The position numbers and the translations under genes were made by a program. This document shows positions 38,548-46,783 of a DNA stretch of 64,000 nucleotides, piece after piece (within the stretch, counting starts at the first letter, position 1; every line of letters begins with the position of its first letter). The stretch is taken from positions 1,736,001-1,800,000 of the forward strand of contig NC_007510.1 in assembly GCF_000012945.1 (NCBI RefSeq), written 5' to 3'. The stretch is from Burkholderia lata (GTDB lineage Bacteria > Pseudomonadota > Gammaproteobacteria > Burkholderiales > Burkholderiaceae). The notes below the pieces were generated by a model. That model did not search any database. It saw only the letters and a program-made list of their open reading frames with translations, and was not told the origin of the DNA.

Positions 38548-39569
38548 GCGGGGGCGCAAGACAACGCGTGTCGCCGCTCGCGTCGTGGCTGCGCTGGGTC
38601 GTGCTCGCGATGCTGATCGCGGCGGTGCAGCCGGCATGGGCGCTGCGCTGCCTGAGCGACGGTGGCGCGGATTCGCTTACCGAGCCGATCGGCGGTGTCG
38701 CATCGTATCCGACGGACGCGCAGGACGGGTACGTGATCTGGGTATCGCCGCCGCGCACGACGACGGGGTACTGCTACAAGGACTACGGCGGGAGCGCACT
38801 GGACTTTTCCGAGAAGGTTTACTTCTACGCGAATCCCAGATCGCAGGATCCCGCCGCATGGGGGCTGGAGATCGGCATTCGCTATGGTGGCCAGGACTAT
38901 TTCGGCCTGGGTAGCGGGCCGAGCGCGCGCGTGGAAACCACCACCACCGTGGGTCCGTGCTCGCGCAGTGACTTTCAATGGGGGCGCTGCGAGAAGGTGC
39001 CGCTCAGCATCACGTATCAGGTGGTGATACGCAAGAAGGGCCAATGGATGCAGCCGCCGAACGACATCTATGCGGTCTTCCAGTTCGACGGCAGAGGCGG
39101 CCTCAACGCGGCCCGATCGAGTTTTCAGTACCGGCTGAGCGGGTTGTCGCGCCTGAAGCCGACACCGTGCCTGGTCGACGTGCTGGTGACGCCCGAGCCC
39201 GGCATCGTCAATTTCGGCCAGGTGCAGGCGTCCGGCAATGGCTTCCTGCCGGCCGTGCCGCGCCGACGGTTCTCGTTGTCGCTGACGAAGAAATGCAGCA
39301 TCCCGATTCGCGTCGACGGTTATTTCGAGGCGACCAAGGGCACCGTGCAGAACGGTTTGCTGGTACCGGCGACGAACAGCAACTTCGGGATCGGCCTCGA
39401 GGATAGCCAGGGGAAGGCGATCGAGTTCAACAAGCAGTTCACGCTCACGCAGTTTGCGGCCAACGTCGCGAATCAGACCGTGTTGCTCGATGCAGTGCTC
39501 AAGTCGTTCGGACCACCGAAGATCGGGCCGTTCGATGCGTCCGCCACGATCCGGATTTTCCTGTATTGA
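38544..39569 (+). CDS. Fimbrial tip adhesin / minor subunit
   Basis: A 341-residue exported protein with a signal peptide (WVVLAMLIAAVQPAWA) and a two-part mature region. An N-terminal receptor-binding-like domain carries several Cys (RCLSDG, GYCYKDYG, GPCSRS, GRCEK). The C-terminal part looks like a pilin domain (CLVDVLVTPEPGIVNFGQVQ, then SLTKKC) and ends with alternating hydrophobics (ATIRIFLY). This layout fits a tip adhesin of the FimH kind. It overlaps the chaperone stop codon by 4 bp. The receptor is unknown, and the N-terminal domain is too divergent for me to classify. Confidence 0.82.
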   Translation: MSGGARQRVSPLASWLRWVVLAMLIAAVQPAWALRCLSDGGADSLTEPIGGVASYPTDAQDGYVIWVSPPRTTTGYCYKDYGGSALDFSEKVYFYANPRSQDPAAWGLEIGIRYGGQDYFGLGSGPSARVETTTTVGPCSRSDFQWGRCEKVPLSITYQVVIRKKGQWMQPPNDIYAVFQFDGRGGLNAARSSFQYRLSGLSRLKPTPCLVDVLVTPEPGIVNFGQVQASGNGFLPAVPRRRFSLSLTKKCSIPIRVDGYFEATKGTVQNGLLVPATNSNFGIGLEDSQGKAIEFNKQFTLTQFAANVANQTVLLDAVLKSFGPPKIGPFDASATIRIFLY

Positions 39570-39654
39570 GCGTTGCGCGGTATGAGCGACGTGCATCGCA
39601 AAGAGACGTCGCCTGCACCGGAATTTCATTGACGAACCGACGGAGGAGAAGGGG

Positions 39655-40995
39655 ATGCATCTGAGACGCAGTATCGTTGCGGCCGTGCTGGCCGTGTCGG
39701 CCATGAGTGAAGGTCACGCACAGACGGTATCGGCCGGCGGCTATTCGTTGACCGTGATCGGCGACCTGGGCGGGCCGCGCAATATGCGGTACAACGGCTA
39801 TGCCGTCAGTGCGGACGGCAAGACGATCATCGGCTCCTACTGGAGTGAAGCGCAGCCCGGCAACTCGATGGCCTTTTCGTGGTCGGCTGCGACGGGCTGG
39901 CAGAGGCTGGCCGCGCCGGCAAACGCCTACGACTCGCAGGCGCAGACGGTGTCAGCCGATGGCCAGGTGATCGGCGGTTCGATCAGCGCGCGTCAGGCGG
40001 ACAGCAGCAACCTCGATCGATGGGCGGTGCGATGGCCCGGCGACGGTCGCACGCAGAAACTCGTTCCGGATACGGCCGGCTGGGGCGCATCGGTCGAAGT
40101 TGCGAACCTCGCCGGCACGAGGATGACGGGCAGCTTCACGGCGAAAGGCGGCCGGAACGCACGGTTCATGTGGGACCAGCCGAGGGGTTTCCGCGAACTG
40201 CCGCCGGGCGGCGACTATGCTGTGCAGCTCCGTTCGATGACCTCGTCCGGGAATGCGGCAACCGGGTTCGCCGGCAATGTCGACGGCGTGTATGGCTCGC
40301 GTGCGCTCCTGTGGACAGAGCGATTCGGCGAACGACTGTTGCCGACGATCAGCGCGGGCCTGGCCAGAATGGATATGGCCAATGGCGTGACCGAAGACGA
40401 ACGGACGATCGCCGGCTCGCTCGGTACCCTGGTGGTTACGCCTGATGGGCAACGGGTCGACTCGGAGGCGGTGCTGTGGACGAACGGAGGTGACACCCTC
40501 CAGCGGCTCGGTTTTCTCGACGGCGACCACAGCAGCTATGCGTCGTCGATCAGCACGGACGGGCAGGTCGTGATCGGCGAATCGAGCAACGGGCAGGACG
40601 CTGCGCGGGTCTTCGTCTGGACGCCGCAAAGCGGCATGCGCAGCCTCGTTGCGTTGCTCGAAGCGGCCGGCCTGTCGGTCGGTACGCTGAATCTGACGGG
40701 TGTGATCGGCGTCAGCCCCGACGGGCAGACCATCACGGGGCAGGGCTATCGCGAAGACGACCCAGACGGGAGGCCGCAATTCTGGCAAGTGCACATCGAT
40801 GCAGCCACGCTGCGCGCATTACGGCCGGCGAGCCCGGGTGCGGACGCATTGCCGGTACGGGCATCGCAGCCGAAGGCGATGTTACGCATGCTGGCGGCGA
40901 AGCCGAGCGCAGCGATGCGGCGAGACGTCTGCCGCATGCCGGTCACCCCGGCGCGACTGGCGCAATGCCGGTCGCTGCTGCCGGCCGCACGCTAG
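39655..40995 (+). CDS. Exported HAF-repeat protein
   Basis: A 446-residue protein with a signal peptide ending G-H-A before QTV. The mature part consists of about six degenerate repeats built around an [IV]-S-x-D-G-x-x-[IV]-x-G-x core, for example AVSADGKTIIGSY, TVSADGQVIGGS, SISTDGQVVIGES and GVSPDGQTITGQG. This matches the HAF-type extracellular repeat, predicted to form a beta-propeller-like fold. A Cys pair lies near the C-terminus (DVCRMP, AQCRSL). The start at 39655 has a strong GGAGGAGAAGGGG. It lies 85 bp after the adhesin gene with a terminator behind it, so it may be co-transcribed with the fimbria. Function is unknown. Confidence 0.8.
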   Translation: MHLRRSIVAAVLAVSAMSEGHAQTVSAGGYSLTVIGDLGGPRNMRYNGYAVSADGKTIIGSYWSEAQPGNSMAFSWSAATGWQRLAAPANAYDSQAQTVSADGQVIGGSISARQADSSNLDRWAVRWPGDGRTQKLVPDTAGWGASVEVANLAGTRMTGSFTAKGGRNARFMWDQPRGFRELPPGGDYAVQLRSMTSSGNAATGFAGNVDGVYGSRALLWTERFGERLLPTISAGLARMDMANGVTEDERTIAGSLGTLVVTPDGQRVDSEAVLWTNGGDTLQRLGFLDGDHSSYASSISTDGQVVIGESSNGQDAARVFVWTPQSGMRSLVALLEAAGLSVGTLNLTGVIGVSPDGQTITGQGYREDDPDGRPQFWQVHIDAATLRALRPASPGADALPVRASQPKAMLRMLAAKPSAAMRRDVCRMPVTPARLAQCRSLLPAAR

Positions 40996-41024
40996 CGATC
41001 GTGGCCGCATGCAGATGAAGCGAT

Positions 41025-41058
41025 GAAACAAGGCGCCGGTTCCCCGGCGCCTTGTTTC
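41025..41058. terminator. Bidirectional rho-independent terminator
   Basis: A 15-bp perfect stem (GAAACAAGGCGCCGG and its complement) with loop TTCC, followed by GTTT. A-rich and T-rich flanks on both sides suit convergent use by the HAF-repeat gene (plus) and the small genes on the minus strand. Confidence 0.92.
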
Positions 41059-41060
41059 GT

Positions 41061-41198
41061 TTACCGCACCCAGCGGCACATCTTGTGATGGTGATGATCG
41101 AAGTGACACACGCGGTGCGGATGGGCTTCGGCGATGGCCGGCACGAGCACGGCCGCGGCGAGCGCCGCGACGGTCAGGGTCTTGAGTAGCGTCTTCAT
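41061..41198 (-). CDS. Small exported His-rich peptide (HHHH motif), 45 residues
   Basis: A very short gene easily missed by length cut-offs. It encodes a 45-residue product: a signal peptide (MKTLLKTLTVAALAAAVL, cleavage near A-E-A) and a mature part of about 20 residues, HPHRVCHFDHHHHKMCRWVR, with seven His and two Cys. AGGA lies upstream of the ATG at 41196-41198, and the stop abuts the terminator at 41025-41058. The composition suggests periplasmic binding of a transition metal such as Zn, Cu or Ni; that is inference. Small proteins of this look are, as I recall, common and uncharacterised in Burkholderia. It lies just downstream of a small lipoprotein gene on the same strand, 46 bp away. 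Confidence 0.75.
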   Translation of the reverse strand: MKTLLKTLTVAALAAAVLVPAIAEAHPHRVCHFDHHHHKMCRWVR

Positions 41199-41244
41199 GT
41201 TGAGGTCCTGTCGTTGAATAGCGGATCACGGGAGCGGCGGCGCA

Positions 41245-41484
41245 TTACCACTGCGGCCGCTGATCGTCGCGATGGTCGTCCCGGCGATCGTCGCGGCGGT
41301 CGTCATGCCCGGCGGGATGCTGAGCTTCCCAGTCGCGGCGCTCCCAGTAGCGATTTCCGTCCCAGTAACGATCGCCATGCCAGCCGATCGTGACTTCGGC
41401 CGGGCCAGGATAGGCGACGCATCCGGTAAGCATCACGCTCGACAGCGCACCAATCATGACAGCGGATAACACGATGGATTTCAT
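41245..41484 (-). CDS. Small exported lipoprotein with charged repeat tail
   Basis: A 79-residue lipoprotein: a signal peptide with lipobox LTGC, then an aromatic-rich segment (WHGDRYWDGNRYWERRDW) and a tail of Asp/Arg/His repeats (DDRRDDRRDDHRDD). The Tyr/Trp segment resembles the short YXWGXW-type repeats found in other proteobacterial lipoproteins. AAGGGAG precedes the ATG at 41482-41484; the frame opens much further upstream but without a signal peptide. It is divergent from orbS across a 326-bp gap that carries the Fur box. Its function is unknown; an envelope or metal-associated role is a guess. Confidence 0.75.
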   Translation of the reverse strand: MKSIVLSAVMIGALSSVMLTGCVAYPGPAEVTIGWHGDRYWDGNRYWERRDWEAQHPAGHDDRRDDRRDDHRDDQRPQW

Positions 41485-41750
41485 GTTGTTCTCCCTTGGA
41501 AACGGCACGTCGATCGTACGAGCCCTCAAAATTTCACGTAGTAATAAGTTGCTACCGCACATGACAGGCGCAAGCGTTTCGTCAGAACCGTGAAAGGGCG
41601 TGTCGGTGCAGGCGCCAACCGTGTGCGCCGCACGGACGCGCCAGTGGCCGCGTGCCGTGACCAACGGCTGGTGTCCTATCTGTCAAAGCAACGATTTCGC
41701 CGATTGTTCAGACAAATCCTGACAACTGAAAGGGATATCTCGTAATCGGA

Positions 41751-41778
41751 TTGAGAATGATTTGCGTTTACGTTAAAT
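41751..41778 (+). promoter_or_regulatory. Predicted orbS promoter overlapped by a Fur box
   Basis: A -35-like TTGAGA (41751-41756) and a -10-like TTAAAT (41773-41778) are separated by 16 bp. The 19-bp stretch at 41753-41771 matches the Fur consensus GATAATGATAATCATTATC at 12 positions by my count. Iron-loaded Fur bound here would block orbS transcription, as is established for this locus in B. cenocepacia. The orbS ATG is 33 bp downstream. Confidence 0.65.
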
Positions 41779-41810
41779 TGCGCTATCTCGGAATTTGACG
41801 GAGCAGATCG

Positions 41811-42467
41811 ATGGCAATGGCGGAAGTGCTCGACCGACCGGCGGCGGCAGCGGCGAACCCGTTCCTCGGCAGTTTTTCCGACCGGCCGCCGCGTGCGCGC
41901 CGGACCGCGGAACCTCGTGTGCAGGGCGCGTTGCTCGACGTGCTGATCTCGCACCGCGCGATGCTCGTCAATGTCGCGCGCGGCTTCGTCGGCTGCGCGA
42001 GCCGCGCCGAGGACGTCGTGCACGACGTATTCGTGAAGCTCGTCGAATTCCCGAACCAGGACGCGGTGCGCCAGCCGGTCGCGTACGTGACGCGGATGGT
42101 GCGCAATGCGTCGATCGATGCATGCCGCCGCCAAAGCCTCGAGAACGTCTATCACACGGAAGAGGACGACGGCTTCGACGTGCCGTCGCCCGAGCCGACG
42201 CCGGAAGCCGCGCTGCTGACACGCGATACGCTGCGGCGCGTGTGGGCGGCGCTCGACGACCTGCCGGCGCGTAGCCGCGCGGCCTTCGAGATGGTGCGGC
42301 TGCGCGAGGAGACGCTGCAGACCGCGGCGCGCGCGCTGAACGTATCGCAGACGCTCGTGCATTTCATGGTGCGCGACGCGGAGCGCCACTGCGCGGAATG
42401 CCTCGACGCATGCCATCGCGGTGTCGCGTGCCCGGTGTTCCTGGGCGGCCGCGCACGGCGCCGGTAA
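41811..42467 (+). CDS. orbS: ECF iron-starvation sigma factor OrbS
   Basis: A 218-residue group IV sigma factor of the PvdS type that directs RNA polymerase to ornibactin promoters. Region 2 is seen at [25 protein letters not shown] with [18 protein letters not shown], and region 4 at [34 protein letters not shown]. No FecR-like anti-sigma gene is adjacent, consistent with control by Fur instead. The C-terminus carries four clustered Cys (C194, C197, C201, C207); published work on B. cenocepacia OrbS describes cysteine-dependent iron sensing by the protein itself. GGAG lies upstream of the ATG at 41811, with a second ATG two codons later. Its stop codon is part of the next promoter. Confidence 0.95.
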   Translation: MAMAEVLDRPAAAAANPFLGSFSDRPPRARRTAEPRVQGALLDVLISHRAMLVNVARGFVGCASRAEDVVHDVFVKLVEFPNQDAVRQPVAYVTRMVRNASIDACRRQSLENVYHTEEDDGFDVPSPEPTPEAALLTRDTLRRVWAALDDLPARSRAAFEMVRLREETLQTAARALNVSQTLVHFMVRDAERHCAECLDACHRGVACPVFLGGRARRR

Positions 42468-42489
42468 AAAACCGCGCCGGCCAATCGTC
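42465..42489 (+). promoter_or_regulatory. OrbS-dependent promoter of the orbH operon
   Basis: TAAA (42465-42468) and CGTC (42486-42489) are separated by exactly 17 bp, the arrangement recognised by OrbS/PvdS-type sigma factors. The -35 element includes the orbS stop codon (TAA at 42465-42467). The orbH ATG lies 65 bp downstream of CGTC. Confidence 0.85.
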
Positions 42490-42553
42490 TATCAGACAGG
42501 AGCGGCCGAACCCGCCGCTTCGCCACCTTCAACCGCCTCAGCGATTTCCGATC

Positions 42554-42796
42554 ATGACGCAAGCCACGACGCCTTCCGCCGACACCGACGACCTCGTCTA
42601 TACGGTCGTCATCAACGACGAAGAACAGTATTCGATCTGGCCGACGTTCCGGCCCGTGCCGGCCGGCTGGCGCGAGATCGGCGTGAGCGGCCCGAAAGCC
42701 GACTGTCTCGCGCACATCGAGACCGTCTGGACCGACATGCGCCCCGCAAGCCTGCGCCGCGCGATGGACGGCGAGCGCGCATCGCGCGCGTCGTGA
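42554..42796 (+). CDS. orbH: MbtH-like protein
   Basis: An 80-residue MbtH-family protein, the small partner that helps NRPS adenylation domains fold and work. Signature residues are present: [10 protein letters not shown], the following [10 protein letters not shown], and [10 protein letters not shown]. It is the first gene of the tailoring/uptake operon and should assist the adenylation domains of OrbI and OrbJ. The ATG at 42554 is chosen on family length; the frame is open upstream into orbS. Relative to typical MbtH (about 70 residues) the product has a short Thr/Asp-rich N-terminus and an Arg/Ala tail. Confidence 0.95.
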   Translation: MTQATTPSADTDDLVYTVVINDEEQYSIWPTFRPVPAGWREIGVSGPKADCLAHIETVWTDMRPASLRRAMDGERASRAS

Positions 42797-42840
42797 CCTG
42801 CTGCGCCGCGACCCGGCGCACCACCTGAAGAGGACGTTGC

Positions 42841-43848
42841 ATGACCCTGCTTTCGTTGCCGACGCTCGACGACCTGCGTATCGAGCCGGGGCTGCCCACC
42901 GTCGTGTCGCCGCGCGGCAGCGACGGAATGTCGATCGACGATGTCGCGCCGCTGGCGCGCGAGATCGCGGCCGACACGCTCGAACGGGCGGGCGGCGTGC
43001 TGTTCACAGGTTTTCACGTGCCGTCGATCGACACGTTCCAGCAGTTCGCGGCGTCGTTCGGCGATCCGCTGATCGGCTATGAATACGCATCGACGCCGCG
43101 CAGCCAGGTCGAAGGCGCGGTCTACACGTCGACCGAATACCCGCCGCACCGCGCGATACCGCTGCACAACGAGCAGTCGTACACGCGCGAATGGCCGCTG
43201 CGGATCTGGTTCCACTGCGCGCTCGCGGCGCCGAAGGGCGGTGCGACGCCGATCGCGGACAGCCGCGCCGTCTACCGCGCGCTCGATCCGGCGCTGATTG
43301 CGCGCTTCGAGAAGCGCGAACTGCTGTACGTGCGCAATTTCGGGCAGGGGCTCGATCTGCCGTGGCAGCAGTCGTTCGGTACCGACGAGCCGGCCGAAGT
43401 CGAACGGATGTGCGCGGTGCGCGGCATCGAATGCGCGTGGCGCACCGACGACGACGGCGAGCTGCTGCTGCGCACCCGCGAACGTTGCCAGGCCGTCGCG
43501 CGCCATCCGCGCACCGGCGACCGCGTGTGGTTCAACCAGGCGAACCTGTTTCACCTGTCGGCGCTCGACGACGACATGCAGGAAGCGCTCGTCGACGCGG
43601 TCGGGCTCGAGAACGTGCCGCGCAACGTGTATTACGGCGACGGCGAACCGCTCGAAGCCGACGCGCTCGCGGAGATCCGCGGCGTGCTCGACCAGCAGCG
43701 CATCGTGTTCCCGTGGCGCACGGGCGACGTGCTGATGCTCGACAACATGCTGACCGCGCATGCGCGCGACCCGTTCGAGGGGCCGCGCAAGGTCGTCGTC
43801 GCGATGGCGCAGAGTTATACGGTCCCGCGCGACCGAACGGAGGATTGA
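42841..43848 (+). CDS. orbG: TauD/TfdA-family dioxygenase, probable Asp beta-hydroxylase of ornibactin
   Basis: A 335-residue Fe(II)/2-oxoglutarate-dependent oxygenase. The metal-binding HxE of LHNEQSY and the distal His of MLTAHARDPFEG, followed by an Arg for 2-oxoglutarate, are visible. Ornibactin contains D-threo-beta-hydroxy-aspartate, and this enzyme is the only candidate hydroxylase for it in the sequenced part of the locus. Related enzymes act on the carrier-bound residue. AGAGG precedes the ATG at 42841. Its stop overlaps the orbC start (TGATG at 43846-43850). Confidence 0.92.
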   Translation: MTLLSLPTLDDLRIEPGLPTVVSPRGSDGMSIDDVAPLAREIAADTLERAGGVLFTGFHVPSIDTFQQFAASFGDPLIGYEYASTPRSQVEGAVYTSTEYPPHRAIPLHNEQSYTREWPLRIWFHCALAAPKGGATPIADSRAVYRALDPALIARFEKRELLYVRNFGQGLDLPWQQSFGTDEPAEVERMCAVRGIECAWRTDDDGELLLRTRERCQAVARHPRTGDRVWFNQANLFHLSALDDDMQEALVDAVGLENVPRNVYYGDGEPLEADALAEIRGVLDQQRIVFPWRTGDVLMLDNMLTAHARDPFEGPRKVVVAMAQSYTVPRDRTED

Positions 43849-44696
43849 TGACGCGTAGTACCGCCGCGCTTGCCGCGCGCGGGCTGTCGGTAGGGTATCG
43901 CGACCATGTCGTGATCGACGGGCTGGACCTGTCGATCGCGGCCGGCCGCGTAACCGCGCTGTGCGGACCGAACGGTTGCGGCAAGAGCACGCTGCTGCGC
44001 ACGCTCGCGGGCCTGCAGCCCGCGCGTGCCGGCCATGTCGAAGTCAACGGCCAGCCGCTCGCGTCGTTTCGCCGTCGCGCGCTCGCGCGCGAGCTGACGA
44101 TGCTCGCGCAGTTCAACCAGATTCCGTCGGGGCTCACCGTGCGCGAGCTCGTCGCGTACGGGCGCTATGCGTACGGCGGCTTCCTGCGCGGGCTGTCGCG
44201 CGCCGATCACCTGGCGATCGACGAGGCGCTTGAGACGAGCGGCCTCGCCGACGACGCGAACCGTGACGTCGGTGCGCTGTCGGGCGGCGAGCGTCAGCGC
44301 GCGTGGATCGCGATGGCGCTCGCGCAGCAGGCGCCGATCGTGCTGCTCGACGAACCGACGACCTATCTCGACATCCATCACCAGCTCGACATCCTCGATG
44401 CGCTGCGTACGCTGAACCGCACGCGCGGCCTGACGATCGTGTGGGTGCTGCACGACCTGAACCAGGCGGCCGCGTACAGCGACGAGATCGTGCTGATGCG
44501 TGCGGGCCGCCTCGTCGCGCAGGGTACGCCAGACGCGATGCTCGATCCGGCGCGGCTGCGCGCGGCGTTCGGCGTCGAGATGTTGAAGCTTTCGCACCCG
44601 CAGACGGGCGCACCGATGTGCGTGCCGGCCTACGGGCCGACGACCGACGGCGCGCCGCAGGCGGCCGGCGTCTTCGACCGGGATCTCGCCGTATGA
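43848..44696 (+). CDS. orbC: Ferric-ornibactin ABC transporter ATP-binding protein
   Basis: A 282-residue FepC/FhuC-type ATPase powering inner-membrane import of the siderophore. Walker A is GPNGCGKST, the signature LSGGERQRA, Walker B IVLLDEPTTYLD, and the switch His is in HDLNQAAAYSD. It is placed between the hydroxylase and the fused permease, overlapping both (1 bp and 4 bp). It should work as a homodimer with OrbD. Confidence 0.95.
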   Translation: MTRSTAALAARGLSVGYRDHVVIDGLDLSIAAGRVTALCGPNGCGKSTLLRTLAGLQPARAGHVEVNGQPLASFRRRALARELTMLAQFNQIPSGLTVRELVAYGRYAYGGFLRGLSRADHLAIDEALETSGLADDANRDVGALSGGERQRAWIAMALAQQAPIVLLDEPTTYLDIHHQLDILDALRTLNRTRGLTIVWVLHDLNQAAAYSDEIVLMRAGRLVAQGTPDAMLDPARLRAAFGVEMLKLSHPQTGAPMCVPAYGPTTDGAPQAAGVFDRDLAV

Positions 44697-46783
44697 CGAC
44701 GCTCGCGATGCGCAAGCGCCTCGCGGCGGCGGGGAAGGGCACGGCGTCGGGCCGGGCCGGCGCGATCGCGCTCGGCCTCGTCACGTTGATCGCGCTACTC
44801 GCGGTGCTGCGCGTCGCCCCCGATCTGCGCGTGTGGTGGGACGCCGTGCCCGGCAGCGATGCCGCTGCGCTCGCGCACGTGTTCCTGTTCGACCTCAACC
44901 TGCCGCGCGTCGCGGCCGCGCTCGTCGCGGGCGGCTGCCTCGGCATCGCGGGCGCGCTGTTCCAGTCGCTCACGCGCAATCCGCTCGCGTCGCCCGACCT
45001 GCTCGGCGTGACCGGCGGCGCCCAGCTCGGCCTGCTCGCGGCGATGCTCGTGCCGGCGCTGGCCGGCGTCGCGTCGGTGCCGCTGTTGTTCGTCTGCGGG
45101 CTGGCCGCGGCTGCCTGTGCGATCGTCGCGGCCGGCGGCTGGCGGGCGACGCCGTTGCGCCTCGTGCTCGCGGGCAGCGTGTGCATGCTGCTGTTCGCGG
45201 CGCTGTCGACGCTCGTGCTCGCCTTCTTCGAGCAGAACATCGCGGGCGCCGCGCTGTGGACCAACGGCAGTCTCTACCAGCCGGGCGCGACGGGCCTCGC
45301 GCTTGCCGCGCGCTGGCTCGTCGTGCCGCTGATCGCGTTGCCGTTCGTGATCCGGCCGCTGAATCCGCTTACGCTCGGCGACGATGCGGCGGCTGCGGCC
45401 GGCGTGCGCGTCGATGCGACTCGGCTCGCCGCGACAATCGTTGCGGTCGCGTTCACGAGCGTGGCGGTCAGTATCGCGGGCCCGCTGTCGTATGTCGGCC
45501 TCGTCGCACCGAACCTGCTGCGCCAGGTGCGCGGCGCGCGTGCGGCGCGGCTCGGCGTGCTGGTGCCGCTGTCGGCGCTCGCGGGCGGTGCGCTCGTGCT
45601 CGTCACCGACAGTGCGGTGCTCGCGTCGGGTCTCGACGCCACGCTGTCGACCGGCGTCGCGATCGCGCTGGTCGGCACGCCGTTGATGCTGGCGATGATC
45701 CGGCGCGGTGCCGCGTGGTCGGGCGTGCTGCACGCGGATGCCGAACGTGCGGCGGGCAGCGGCTCGACGCGGCTCGTCGGCTGGCTCGAACGGCTCGGCT
45801 GGCCGCTGCGCACCGCGCTGTTCGTCGTGGCAGGCGTGCTGATCGTGTTCGTCGGCGTGTCGGCCGGCCCCGAGTGGCTGTCGATCGCGCGCTGGTCCGA
45901 TGCGCTGTCCGGTCACGATGCGCTCGCGCGGATGCTGATCGACCTGCGGATGCCGCGCCTGCTATGTGCGCTGCTTGCCGGCGCGTTGCTGGCGGTCAGC
46001 GGCGTCGCGATGCAAAGCGTCGTGCGCAATCCGCTCGCGGGCCCCGAAGTGCTCGGCGTCACGCAGGGTGCGGGGCTCGTCACGCTGTTCGCGCTGTCGA
46101 CGTGGCCGCTGATGGGCCACGTGACGCTCGCGGCCGCCGCGCTGATCGGCGGTGGCCTGTCGCTCGCGATCACGCTCGCGCTGAATCACCGGCATCGCTA
46201 CGCGCCGCTCGCGGTGGCGTTGACGGGCATCGTGATCGGCGCGCTGTGGACCACGCTCGCGCAATGGTTGATCACGCAGGAAAGCGTGCAGCCCGCACGC
46301 TTCGTCGTGTGGCTCGTCGGCGGTACGTATGGCCGGAGCTGGGGCGAAGTGTCGATGCTGCTGCCGTGGTGCGTGCTCGCGGTGCCCGTGTTCACGTGGC
46401 TCGCGAAACCGCTCGACATGCTCGCGCTCGGCGACGACCAGGCGGCTGCGCTCGGCTTGCCGGTGGCCGCGCTGCGGCCGCTCGCGCTGACGATCGCGAC
46501 GCTCGCCGCGTGCGCGGCCGTCGCGGCGGTCGGGCCGGTCGGCTTCATCGGGTTGATGGCGCCGCACGTCGCGACGATGCTCGGCGCGCGCCGGCATCGT
46601 ACACGGCTGTGGCTCGCGGCCGCGTGCGGCGCGCTGATCCTCGGCGTGGCGGATCTCGCGGCGCGTACGGTCGTCGCGCCGCGCGAAGTGCCGGCCGGCG
46701 TGCTGACCGCGCTGATCGGTGCACCGTACCTGCTCGGGCTGTTGATCCTCGAGGGGCGCCGCGCCCGGCGCGCGGGGCGATGA
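44693..46783 (+). CDS. orbD: Ferric-ornibactin ABC transporter permease, fused double FecCD protein
   Basis: A 696-residue inner-membrane permease with two complete FecCD-type halves in one chain, as in FhuB. Each half has the ETLRLPR-like start (LNLPRVAAALVAGGCLGIAGALFQ in the first, LRMPRLLCALLAGALLAVSGVAMQ in the second), the NPLA-P-LLGV turn, and a GP[LV]-x-[FY]-[IV]-GL-x-[AV]-PH/N segment near the end. Fusion removes the need for a second permease gene. It overlaps orbC by 4 bp and orbF by 4 bp (ATGA). Confidence 0.94.
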   Translation: MTTLAMRKRLAAAGKGTASGRAGAIALGLVTLIALLAVLRVAPDLRVWWDAVPGSDAAALAHVFLFDLNLPRVAAALVAGGCLGIAGALFQSLTRNPLASPDLLGVTGGAQLGLLAAMLVPALAGVASVPLLFVCGLAAAACAIVAAGGWRATPLRLVLAGSVCMLLFAALSTLVLAFFEQNIAGAALWTNGSLYQPGATGLALAARWLVVPLIALPFVIRPLNPLTLGDDAAAAAGVRVDATRLAATIVAVAFTSVAVSIAGPLSYVGLVAPNLLRQVRGARAARLGVLVPLSALAGGALVLVTDSAVLASGLDATLSTGVAIALVGTPLMLAMIRRGAAWSGVLHADAERAAGSGSTRLVGWLERLGWPLRTALFVVAGVLIVFVGVSAGPEWLSIARWSDALSGHDALARMLIDLRMPRLLCALLAGALLAVSGVAMQSVVRNPLAGPEVLGVTQGAGLVTLFALSTWPLMGHVTLAAAALIGGGLSLAITLALNHRHRYAPLAVALTGIVIGALWTTLAQWLITQESVQPARFVVWLVGGTYGRSWGEVSMLLPWCVLAVPVFTWLAKPLDMLALGDDQAAALGLPVAALRPLALTIATLAACAAVAAVGPVGFIGLMAPHVATMLGARRHRTRLWLAAACGALILGVADLAARTVVAPREVPAGVLTALIGAPYLLGLLILEGRRARRAGR

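Noticed and set aside
41248..41300. Repetitive sequence encoding the Asp/Arg tail, considered as a tandem DNA repeat or CRISPR-like array
   Set aside because: The repeat is short, in frame and explained by the lipoprotein coding sequence; no spacer structure exists.
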